The notes beneath the pieces were generated by a model. The model had not been told where the DNA came from, searched no databases, and was given only the letters and a program-made list of their open reading frames with translations. Below, one piece after another: positions 15,492-22,784 of a stretch of 40,508 bases of DNA. This stretch comes from an uncultured Eubacterium sp. (lineage in GTDB: Bacteria > Bacillota > Clostridia > Lachnospirales > Lachnospiraceae): contig USBB01000023.1 of NCBI GenBank assembly GCA_900552795.1, positions 1 to 40,508 on the forward strand, written 5' to 3'. A program made the position numbers and the translations under genes. Each line of letters starts with the position of its first letter. Position 1 is the stretch's first letter.

Positions 15492-17406
15492 GGTTAACGG
15501 GCGTGCGATACTTACCATCGCACTTATAGTCATGTTAGTTGTTTCTTTTATTGTGGCAGCAGTAAGGATTAACCGCGAGACTGAAAAGTATTGTATTGAT
15601 GCATTAGATGATGCAGTTATTGGTCTTGCAAATGACATAAAAGTGGACATGGGGGATTATTTGGAACAAATAGAATCAATTGCCAATGCAATAGGAACGT
15701 ATGCTGGTGCTTCTTATGAAGATTATGCTGTGCTTTTGTCTTCATATTGTTCAGGTAATTTTATAGAAGATTTATATATATTATTTTCTGACGAGACGAT
15801 GCTTATGAAGGACGGAAGTATTGCAGATATATCTGATGAAATATCGTTTGAAGAAGAAGCTGCGCTCGGAACGCATATTTCAGATAAAGAGTTTGATTTT
15901 AATGATGGAAAAACTCCGGTTGTTAAAATGTATGCTCCCATAACAAAAGATAACAAAACAGAGGCTATTGTTATAGGTGAGATTGCTCTTGATGCTGTAG
16001 CGAGGTTATACAATACTGCTATATATGACGGAGAGTGTTCAGTATATATTATCGATATTGTTACAGGTGACTTTCTCGTTGATACATGGCATGATGAGCT
16101 TGGAAATATAAGGGATTATCAGCCAGGGCTGGATGAAAAGAATTTTTCGGAATATGATTTTAATAAAATGCTTGAAGATGGAAGTGAGGGATATTTCATT
16201 TTTAATTCTGAACAGGAAAGAGAAAGCCTTTACTTTTATTCAAGAATGATTGGGGTAAATGAGTGGCGTCTTGGGATTTCTGTTCAGGAAAGTGTCGTTT
16301 TTAGTCATGCTGACAGGATGAAGACAATAATATATGATTTCGGTATTTTTGTGGCAATATTTTTTGTTTTATATATCATTGTGCTGTTTGTTAGCATACG
16401 CAAAGAAAATATAGTAAAACATAAGCAGATACAGATGATAAATTATATTTATAATGTGGAAAAGTATTTGTTTGTTGCGCACAGAAGCAGAGGGTATGTA
16501 GAAATGGCACTTGAGGCTGTAGGACAGATGACAACAGCTAAGTATGCGTTTTTTAGAATATTTAAGTCAGGTAGCCAGGATGAGATATTTGTATGGAGTG
16601 AAGAGGAAAATAAAGAAAATGAATTAAAGTTAAAGCTTGATAATATATCATTTTTTAAAGATTATCTTGAAAAAAATGATGTCGGTGAAGAAAGTGTAGT
16701 ATTGTATAAAATAAATAGTTCAAAAAACTATTTGGGAAAAGATTATGATATGCTTCGGGAAAGTGGATTTGAGAGTCTGATGATTGTGCCTATAAAAGGT
16801 GTAGATGACAGGCTGGTGGGTATACTCGGAGCAATAAATATGAAGAAACGCTGGCATGATGCTGAGCTTTTAAGAAGTGTAAAATTAAGCTTTTCAATGT
16901 TTTACAATAACGTCAAGAACTTTAATAGAATTAAGCAGCTTAGCGAAACAGATTTGTTGACGGGTTTGCATAACAGAAATTGTTATGAAAGAAAGTTGTC
17001 ATTTTATGTGAATTCAAAGTCTGCTGAATTAGCGTGTATATATGTTGATGCAAATGGTCTTCATGAGATAAATAATAAATATGGTCATGAGAGCGGAGAT
17101 AAAATGCTTAAGAGTATTGCTGATGCGCTTGTTGATAAATTTGGAGAATCAGATGCTTATAGAACCGGCGGCGATGAATTTATAGTTTTTGTGACAGATA
17201 AGAACGAAGAATTTGTAAAAGACAGAGTGTCGCAGATAAAAGAGGAATTAAAAAAGTCTGGATACTATATTTCGGCCGGTGTAGGGTATCAAAGTCCTTT
17301 AGACAGTCTTGATGCACTTATAAAGCTGGCGGAGGACAATATGTATTGTGATAAGAATATATATTATGAGCAGCGTGACGATAAAGGGCGGAAGCAGGCA
17401 AGGTGA
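15469..17406 (+). CDS. Membrane diguanylate cyclase: sensor, GAF-like and GGDEF domains
   Basis: This 645-residue signalling protein has a first membrane span at about 14-33, an extracellular sensor region of Cache type (about 35-285), a second span at about 289-310, a GAF-like region (about 325-475) and a C-terminal GGDEF domain. The catalytic GGDEF signature is intact at 567-571, with upstream SETDLLTGLHNR and NNKYGHESGD, so it should make c-di-GMP. The usual RxxD product-inhibition site before GGDEF is replaced by FGES, predicting no feedback at that site. ATG 15469 has GGGAG upstream and overlaps the MATE gene. The ligand of the sensor is unknown. Confidence 0.93.
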   Translation: MRKRREVKVNGRAILTIALIVMLVVSFIVAAVRINRETEKYCIDALDDAVIGLANDIKVDMGDYLEQIESIANAIGTYAGASYEDYAVLLSSYCSGNFIEDLYILFSDETMLMKDGSIADISDEISFEEEAALGTHISDKEFDFNDGKTPVVKMYAPITKDNKTEAIVIGEIALDAVARLYNTAIYDGECSVYIIDIVTGDFLVDTWHDELGNIRDYQPGLDEKNFSEYDFNKMLEDGSEGYFIFNSEQERESLYFYSRMIGVNEWRLGISVQESVVFSHADRMKTIIYDFGIFVAIFFVLYIIVLFVSIRKENIVKHKQIQMINYIYNVEKYLFVAHRSRGYVEMALEAVGQMTTAKYAFFRIFKSGSQDEIFVWSEEENKENELKLKLDNISFFKDYLEKNDVGEESVVLYKINSSKNYLGKDYDMLRESGFESLMIVPIKGVDDRLVGILGAINMKKRWHDAELLRSVKLSFSMFYNNVKNFNRIKQLSETDLLTGLHNRNCYERKLSFYVNSKSAELACIYVDANGLHEINNKYGHESGDKMLKSIADALVDKFGESDAYRTGGDEFIVFVTDKNEEFVKDRVSQIKEELKKSGYYISAGVGYQSPLDSLDALIKLAEDNMYCDKNIYYEQRDDKGRKQAR

Positions 17407-17407
17407 A

Positions 17408-17431
17408 GCGCGAAACAATCCGTGTAATCAT
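17408..17431. repeat. Short dispersed repeat, second copy of the 6173 element
   Basis: This 24-base sequence matches 6173-6196 with only two differences (an A/G and a C/T change). Both copies are just outside coding or tRNA transcripts; this one begins 2 bases after the GGDEF stop codon. Confidence 0.6.
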
Positions 17432-17441
17432 ATGAATTTAA

Positions 17442-17482
17442 AAAGGGAAGTCAATAGTATGGGTGACTTCCCTTTAAAATTT
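17442..17482. terminator. Bidirectional terminator between convergent genes
   Basis: A perfect 12-bp stem (17442-17453 with 17464-17475) lies between the plus-strand GGDEF gene and the minus-strand deacetylase. On the plus strand it runs into AAAATTTTT, and on the minus strand into T5, so it can end both transcripts. Confidence 0.85.
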
Positions 17483-17493
17483 TTGAATACAGT

Positions 17494-18435
17494 TTAATCC
17501 GCAACCTGTGTTCCGTCGGTATTCATATGGAAGTTTTCGCGTATTATAAGCTCGGAAATCGGAACGAGTGTGTAGCCATCGCTTTGAAGGGTGGTGATAA
17601 CATTTTCAAGTGCCTGTGCGGTAAACTTGGCTCCATTGTGCATAAGTATAATGGCACCGTTTTTTAAGGCTTTATGTTTTGTGACAGTTTTTATGATATT
17701 TTCAACACCGTAATCTTTCCAGTCGAGTGAGTCGACAGACCATTGTACAGGATAGTGGTTGCAGCCATATGTTGTTTTTATGAGAGTGGCATTGTAATCA
17801 CCAAAGGGGGGTCTGAATAAAAATGCGTCATAGCCTGTTAGATTTTTAATGGCTTGGGAGACGCTCATAATCTCTTTTTTTTGTTCTTCAGCTGTAAGTT
17901 TACTCATCTGTTTGTGGTTCTGGCTGTGATTGCCGAGGTCATGACCTCGTTTGTGAATTTCTTTTACCATGTCAGGAAAATTTTCAACCCAGCCTCCGGT
18001 CATAAAAAATGTAACTTTTACATTATATTTGTCAAGAATATCGAGAATCTGTATCGTATCGTCAGCGCCCCAAGCGGCGTCAAACGAAAGCGATACATAT
18101 TTTTTTGTGTCTTCGGAATTTTTAGATGCCATATCGACATTATAGATTGGCAGTGCTTTTTTTTCGGCTATACAGTCACCTTTTATGCTGCCGCCGCCTA
18201 TTCCTGATTGGTTTGAACTGCCTCCTTCAGAATTATTGTTTCCTGTGGATGATGTTGTTTTTGAATCAGGATAAAGTGTTTCATTTGATAATCTGGTATT
18301 TTGGAAATTATTGCTTTCCGGAGCCATATAGAAACCGGCTCCTAAAGCAGAGCCGATAAGAATGATAATTGCAAGCTGAGCAAGATTTGTCATGTGCTTT
18401 AGGTTGATGACAGCTTTATGTAACATTTTTTTCAC
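17494..18435 (-). CDS. Membrane-anchored polysaccharide deacetylase (CE4 family)
   Basis: This 313-residue protein has one N-terminal hydrophobic anchor (about 17-38), a low-complexity Ser/Gly/Asn linker and a NodB-homology domain. Motifs are SFDAAWGADD (motif 1, with the first Asp but not the usual TFDDG form), NHSQNH (His pair for the metal), RPPFGDYN and a C-terminal LMHNG. This variant of motif 1 is common among PdaB-like deacetylases of spore formers and relatives. It probably acts outside the membrane on peptidoglycan or another amino-sugar polymer. GTG 18435 is chosen because GGAG (18445-18442) is six bases upstream. In-frame ATGs at 18447 and 18426 are alternatives, and TTG 18519 has no ribosome site. 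Confidence 0.85.
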   Translation of the reverse strand: MKKMLHKAVINLKHMTNLAQLAIIILIGSALGAGFYMAPESNNFQNTRLSNETLYPDSKTTSSTGNNNSEGGSSNQSGIGGGSIKGDCIAEKKALPIYNVDMASKNSEDTKKYVSLSFDAAWGADDTIQILDILDKYNVKVTFFMTGGWVENFPDMVKEIHKRGHDLGNHSQNHKQMSKLTAEEQKKEIMSVSQAIKNLTGYDAFLFRPPFGDYNATLIKTTYGCNHYPVQWSVDSLDWKDYGVENIIKTVTKHKALKNGAIILMHNGAKFTAQALENVITTLQSDGYTLVPISELIIRENFHMNTDGTQVAD

Positions 18436-18636
18436 GCAAGTCTCCATTCCGGCGAAGTTTTTGCGCCATATATACATTTTTACTAATATATAAAAATCAG
18501 GCTTGTATAATGCAAACAAGGTTAATAAAAATATATATTATGACGATAAAAGAATATATAGGACATAGCAAAAGGAGTTGCGCGTCTTAAAGTATCAAAA
18601 TTAATAAAGTTTCATTGCGTACAGGGAGGTATGATT

Positions 18637-19875
18637 ATGAGGATTGATTCAAGTGTGGTTGCCATGCAGTCGGACAGATATTATCATTGTGTTGAGAACA
18701 AAAATAAAGCTTCTGTATCTGTCAGCGGCAGGGGAATGGCAGCTATGTCATTTTCTTATGAATCTAAAGAAAGACTTGAAAGCAGCCGGGAAAATTATTT
18801 TAACGGTGAAGCATCGATTTATTCCAACAATAAAATTCAAAAAAAAGACCCGGAAAAGCAGGATGGAAAAAAGTCCGGAAAGCAGTCTGAAGGGCAGGCA
18901 GCAGTCGTAGGTTTAACACAGAACACTAACATGTCACAGGGAAGTCTTACGGTTTCGGACACAGGTTCACAGCTTAAGCTGCATGTATTAAAATCACTTA
19001 TTATGGCTTTAAGACGTCTTCAGATGTTGAATGCAAAGAAAGGACGACCTGTTGATAATTCACAGATAGAGCGGCTTGAGGAACTTTACAAAAGGGAACA
19101 GAAACGTATTGGAGGTTCTGTTACAGCTTCTGTGGGTATGAGTGCGGGCATGGGGACAGTTGTTCCTGTCCAAGGGGCAGGAATGTCAAATATGTCAGGG
19201 GCGACGGTGTGGCATAAAACGACTGTGGAGTCAGCATTTGTGGCAGAGACAGAGAATACTGCTTTTTGTGCGCAGGGAATGGTGCAGACTGCGGACGGAA
19301 AACAGATAAGCTTTAATGTAGATGTTGAGATGTCAAGGAGTTTTATGGCGCAGTACCAGTCTGTAAGCGAGGAAGAATACATAGTTACGGATCCGCTTGT
19401 AATAAATCTTGATACAGATTCAGCGACTGTTACCAACCAGAAATTTTTGTTTGATATTGACTGTGACGGAACAGATGACGAAATTTCATTTGCAGGTGAG
19501 GGAAGCGGATTTCTTGCTTTGGACCGTAACGGTGATGGTAAGGTTAATGATGGGAATGAGCTTTTTGGGACAAAGTCAGGAGATGGGTTTAAGGACCTTT
19601 CGAAATATGATAAGGACAAAAATGGCTGGATTGATGAAAATGATGATGTATTTAGCAGATTGAAGGTATGGACTAAAGATGATAATGGCAATGACAAACT
19701 TATAGATTTAAAAAAGGCCGGCATAGGCGCGCTTTATTTGGGAAGTGCAGGCACGGAATTTTCATTAAACAGCGAAGCAGGCAATAAGACAAACGGAATT
19801 ATAAGAAAGACAGGAATATATCTTAAGGAATCAGGAGAGATTGGAACAATTCAGCATGTCGATTTGGCATTATGA
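18637..19875 (+). CDS. Protein with calcium-binding DxDxDG loops, function unknown
   Basis: This 412-residue protein has no recognised N-terminal domain and no clear signal peptide. Its first third is polar and Lys/Ser/Gln-rich, with an amphipathic helical stretch near 115-155. The last third carries several EF-hand-like or dockerin-like loops: DIDCDGTDDE, DRNGDGKVNDGNE, KYDKDKNGWIDENDD and a KDDNGND turn. These spaced Asp/Asn/Gly residues are typical of calcium binding, as in RTX-related and VCBS-type proteins. ATG 18637 is chosen because GGGAGG at 18624-18629 is seven bases upstream; ATG 18631 is too close. It is divergent from the deacetylase gene and has its own terminator. A surface or flagellum-related role is possible but unproven. 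Confidence 0.8.
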   Translation: MRIDSSVVAMQSDRYYHCVENKNKASVSVSGRGMAAMSFSYESKERLESSRENYFNGEASIYSNNKIQKKDPEKQDGKKSGKQSEGQAAVVGLTQNTNMSQGSLTVSDTGSQLKLHVLKSLIMALRRLQMLNAKKGRPVDNSQIERLEELYKREQKRIGGSVTASVGMSAGMGTVVPVQGAGMSNMSGATVWHKTTVESAFVAETENTAFCAQGMVQTADGKQISFNVDVEMSRSFMAQYQSVSEEEYIVTDPLVINLDTDSATVTNQKFLFDIDCDGTDDEISFAGEGSGFLALDRNGDGKVNDGNELFGTKSGDGFKDLSKYDKDKNGWIDENDDVFSRLKVWTKDDNGNDKLIDLKKAGIGALYLGSAGTEFSLNSEAGNKTNGIIRKTGIYLKESGEIGTIQHVDLAL

Positions 19876-19949
19876 TAACAATAAATTGCTGTTTTTGGCT
19901 TTTTAATATAATTCTATATACAAATACAGTTAAAATGTTGTATTATAAA

Positions 19950-19975
19950 AAAGTGTCGTGATCGGCACTTTTTTT
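19950..19975 (+). terminator. Terminator between the calcium-loop gene and dapF
   Basis: Stem AAAGTGTCG/CGGCACTTT (19950-19958 with 19963-19971), TGAT loop and a T7 run. It lies 25 bases before dapF, so dapF would rely on read-through or on a promoter overlapping the hairpin. Confidence 0.88.
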
Positions 19976-19999
19976 GAATTTAACTACGTGGAGGTAAGG

Positions 20000-20860
20000 A
20001 TGAAATTTATTAAAATGCAGGGTGCAGGAAATGACTACGTGTATGTTGACTGTACAAAAAACATGATAGAAAACCCGTCTGAAATGGCAATACGTGTAAG
20101 TGACAGACATTTCGGAGTTGGTTCAGACGGAATGATACTTATAAAATCGTCTGAAAAGGCGGATTTTTTCATGGAAATGTACAATGCAGACGGTTCCCAG
20201 GGCAAGATGTGCGGCAATGGAATAAGATGCGTCGGAAAATTTGTGTATGATAATGGTCTTACAAATAAAACAACGGTCACAGTCGATACGCTGTCAGGAG
20301 TAAAGACGCTTGAACTGCATTTGGGAGAGGACGGTAAAGTAAGCAGTGTTACGGTAAACATGGGTGCACCTGTTCTTGAGGCTGAACTTATCCCGGTAAA
20401 ACCTGAACTTTTCGGAGTAGAGGCAAAGGACAGCATTATTTCAAAAAAACTTACCGTGGCAGGAGATTCATACAATGTGACATGTGTGTCAATGGGAAAT
20501 CCTCATGCTATAGTTTATCTTGATAATGATATTGATATAAAGAAATTTGATATAGAAAAAATTGGCCCATATTTTGAGAATCATGAAGCGTTTCCTGAGC
20601 AGGTAAATACTGAATTTATACAGGTCGTGGATAGAAAAAATCTTAATATGCGTGTATGGGAAAGAGGCTCAGGTGAGACATTTGCATGTGGAACAGGGGC
20701 ATGTGCGAGTCTTGTGGCAACTGTTTTAAACGGAATGTGTGATGATGAGGCTGTGCTTCACCTTTTAGGCGGAGATTTAAAAATCACATGGGACAGGGCA
20801 GAAAATGTTATTTATATGGAAGGTCCTGCCACAACAGTATTTACAGGCGAATTAATGTAA
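20000..20860 (+). CDS. dapF: Diaminopimelate epimerase
   Basis: This 286-residue enzyme interconverts LL- and meso-diaminopimelate for lysine and peptidoglycan synthesis. Both halves carry a catalytic Cys: MCGNGIRC in the N-terminal half and ACGTGACAS in the C-terminal half, so the two-base racemase site is complete. The N-terminal MQGAGNDYV is the usual family start. ATG 20000 is chosen (GGAGG at 19990-19994); a longer in-frame reading from 19958 starts inside the upstream terminator. The cyclodeaminase gene follows 20 bases later, though no pathway link to folate genes is obvious. Confidence 0.96.
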   Translation: MKFIKMQGAGNDYVYVDCTKNMIENPSEMAIRVSDRHFGVGSDGMILIKSSEKADFFMEMYNADGSQGKMCGNGIRCVGKFVYDNGLTNKTTVTVDTLSGVKTLELHLGEDGKVSSVTVNMGAPVLEAELIPVKPELFGVEAKDSIISKKLTVAGDSYNVTCVSMGNPHAIVYLDNDIDIKKFDIEKIGPYFENHEAFPEQVNTEFIQVVDRKNLNMRVWERGSGETFACGTGACASLVATVLNGMCDDEAVLHLLGGDLKITWDRAENVIYMEGPATTVFTGELM

Positions 20861-20880
20861 GAATAGGGAGGCGTTGAATT

Positions 20881-21507
20881 ATGATGACAGAACAGAAAAT
20901 GGATGAATTTTTACAGGTATTATCTTCAAGCGCACCGGTACCGGGCGGCGGCGGAGCAAGTGCATATGTTGCGGCTATCGGAATGGCACTTGGCGCAATG
21001 GTTGCAAATCTTACGACGGGTAAGAAAAAATATGCTGAATATCAGCAGGAAATAGAGGAAACGATTGATAAGGCTGATATTTTGGTAAAAGAGCTTGCTG
21101 TGTTTATGGATAAGGATGCGGAAAGCTTTGAACCATTGTCAAAGGCGTACGGACTTCCTAAAGACACACCGCAGCAGATTGAGGAAAGAGCTGTTATAAT
21201 GGAAAATGCTCTTGTTAAGGCAAGTGAAGCACCGCTTGAGCTTATGGAAAAAATAATAGAGGCAGAGGAAGTGCTTGACAGACTTTCGATTATAGGAAGC
21301 AATCTTGCAATAAGTGACGCAGGGGTAGGCATACAGATGGCAAAGGCCGCTTTAAACGGAGCTTCGCTTAATGTATTTATAAATACCAAGCTTATGAAGA
21401 ACCGTGAAACAGCAGAAATGATGAACAAAAAAGCGGATGAGCTTTTGTCTAAGGGTAATGAAATTGCCGATAAGGTGTTTGCTGTTGTTATGGGAAAAAT
21501 AAGATAA
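20881..21507 (+). CDS. Cyclodeaminase/cyclohydrolase family protein (FchA/FTCD C-domain type)
   Basis: This 208-residue all-alpha protein belongs to the family of formiminotetrahydrofolate cyclodeaminase and of methenyltetrahydrofolate cyclohydrolase FchA. The N-terminal SSSAPVPGGGGASAYVAA is the family folate-site signature, followed by GALGAM-like helix packing (here IGMALGAMVANLT) and charged helices to the end. No transferase domain is fused, so it is the stand-alone form. It starts at ATG 20881 (GGGAGG at 20866-20871). It is 37 bases upstream of folD, whose product lacks cyclohydrolase residues, so conversion of methenyl-THF to 10-formyl-THF is the favoured role. No histidine-degradation gene is nearby to suggest the formimino reaction. 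Confidence 0.85.
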   Translation: MMTEQKMDEFLQVLSSSAPVPGGGGASAYVAAIGMALGAMVANLTTGKKKYAEYQQEIEETIDKADILVKELAVFMDKDAESFEPLSKAYGLPKDTPQQIEERAVIMENALVKASEAPLELMEKIIEAEEVLDRLSIIGSNLAISDAGVGIQMAKAALNGASLNVFINTKLMKNRETAEMMNKKADELLSKGNEIADKVFAVVMGKIR

Positions 21508-21544
21508 ATATTAAAGTGTATGTAAGATGGAGGCGTATTAAATA

Positions 21545-22384
21545 ATGGAAATATTAAAAGGTTTACCTGTAGCTGAGTCAATAAATGAAAAGCTTATTGC
21601 GCAGCTTGAAAATTTTGAGGGAGCGGTTCCGCACCTTGCAATAATCCGTGTGGGCGAAAAGCCTGACGATATGTCATATGAGCGCGGTGCAACAAAAAAG
21701 ATGGATAAGATTGGCTTCAGATGCACATCCTTTGTGTTTGACGCAGATATAGACAATGATTCATTTCAGAAAGAGTTTGACATTATAAACGACGATGATG
21801 ATATAGACGGTATACTTCTTTTAAGACCGCTTCCAAAGCACATTGATGAAAAATCAATTCTTGACAGAATTGACCCAAGAAAAGACCTTGACGGAATTTC
21901 TGCGGTTAATATGGCTAAGGTTTACAGCGGTGATGAGTCAGGTTATGCACCATGTACTGCGGAGGCCGTTATAGAGATGCTTGATTTTGCAGGCGTTGAT
22001 TTAAAGGGTAAAAATGTGGCTGTTGTCGGAAGAAGTCTTGTTATCGGCAAACCGGTTTCAATGCTTTTGATGAAAAAGAATGCTACTGTGACAATTTGTC
22101 ATACAAAGACTGTTGATATGCCGGGAATATGCAAAAAAGCAGATATTGTTGTGGCGGCAGCAGGAGTTGCAAAGATGATAAATGAATCATACATAGGAGA
22201 AAATGCAGTTGTTATAGATGTCGGAATAAATGTTGATGAGGACGGCAAGCTTTGCGGAGACGTTGATTTTGAGCGTATTACCGATACAGCGTCAATGGCG
22301 ACACCGGTTCCAGGAGGAGTGGGTTCAGTCACAACATCTGTGCTTGCAAAGCATTTGATGAAAGCTGCAAAGGCAAGAGTGTAA
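21545..22384 (+). CDS. folD: FolD-family methylene-THF dehydrogenase with altered cyclohydrolase site
   Basis: This 279-residue protein matches FolD (methylene-THF dehydrogenase/cyclohydrolase) over its full length. It has the NADP-domain motif GRSLVIGKPVSMLL, the CHTKT strand and C-terminal TPVPGGVGSVT. In the folate site Tyr45 and Asp116 are kept. The position of the catalytic Lys (E. coli K54) is Ala49, and that of Gln98 is Leu93 (ILLLRPLP instead of ILVQLPLP). The family's cyclohydrolase step depends on that Lys, so this copy is predicted to be mainly a dehydrogenase, with the FchA-like neighbour supplying cyclohydrolase. ATG 21545, GGAGG at 21529-21533. Confidence 0.92.
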   Translation: MEILKGLPVAESINEKLIAQLENFEGAVPHLAIIRVGEKPDDMSYERGATKKMDKIGFRCTSFVFDADIDNDSFQKEFDIINDDDDIDGILLLRPLPKHIDEKSILDRIDPRKDLDGISAVNMAKVYSGDESGYAPCTAEAVIEMLDFAGVDLKGKNVAVVGRSLVIGKPVSMLLMKKNATVTICHTKTVDMPGICKKADIVVAAAGVAKMINESYIGENAVVIDVGINVDEDGKLCGDVDFERITDTASMATPVPGGVGSVTTSVLAKHLMKAAKARV

Positions 22385-22421
22385 ATTTTGTGCGAAAATA
22401 AATTTGCCATATAAAATGTGC

Positions 22422-22450
22422 TTGAAATCAAGTATTAGTTATGTTAGTAT
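22422..22450 (+). promoter_or_regulatory. Promoter of the aspS-gatCAB leader
   Basis: TTGAAA (22422-22427), 17 bases and TAGTAT (22445-22450) give a fair sigma-A promoter. It places the transcript start near 22457, just before the T-box leader. Confidence 0.6.
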
Positions 22451-22456
22451 GGTGAT

Positions 22457-22784
22457 AATATTAGAAAAGGCTAAGAAAGAGACTGCTTCTTATGGAACCT
22501 GACAGGAAAGCTGTGCCATTGACTGAGAGCACACGCAGGGAATTATTAAGCGGAACACTCCGGAGCCGGGTGGCTGATGTCTTATAGATTTAGGCTGCCA
22601 CGTTGCACGCGTTAAGTGTTAAGAGGAATTGCTGAAAATTCGGAGCATAGTATAATTATAATTGTATATGCTTTTATAAATTTTGGCAGTTTAAAGCGGG
22701 TGGTACCGCGGATATTGGTTAGTACATTATTCGCCCCGGGATACTTATTGTATCCCGGGGCGTTGTAATTGAAAGGAGATTAAA
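22457..22784 (+). promoter_or_regulatory. T-box riboswitch leader of aspS
   Basis: The roughly 330-base gene-free leader contains the T-box core GCGGGTGGTACCGCG (22696-22710), which binds the 3' end of uncharged tRNA through the TGG bulge and forms the antiterminator. A perfect 13-bp terminator stem follows (22732-22744 with 22750-22762) with a poor T tract (TTGTAATT). Upstream are an AAGAAAGAGA element (22473-22482) and several hairpins, for example TGTGC/GCACA and one at 22642-22672. Candidate specifiers include GAC at 22521 and 22501 and GAAC at 22495 and 22553. I could not fold Stem I well enough to choose. Starved tRNA should allow read-through into aspS-gatCAB. Confidence 0.9.
22732..22765 (+). 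terminator. T-box terminator hairpin
   Basis: Perfect stem CGCCCCGGGATAC with GTATCCCGGGGCG, loop TTATT. The following bases TTGTAATT are a weak T tail. The aspS ribosome site (AAGGAG, from 22773) lies 10 bases further on. Confidence 0.85.

Noticed and set aside
17854..18359. Plus-strand reading frames opposite the polysaccharide deacetylase
   Set aside because: They are shadows of a well-supported minus-strand CE4 gene and lack ribosome sites and motifs.
18446..18519. Longer start (TTG 18519) for the deacetylase
   Set aside because: No ribosome site precedes it; GTG 18435 has GGAG six bases upstream and starts just before the membrane anchor.
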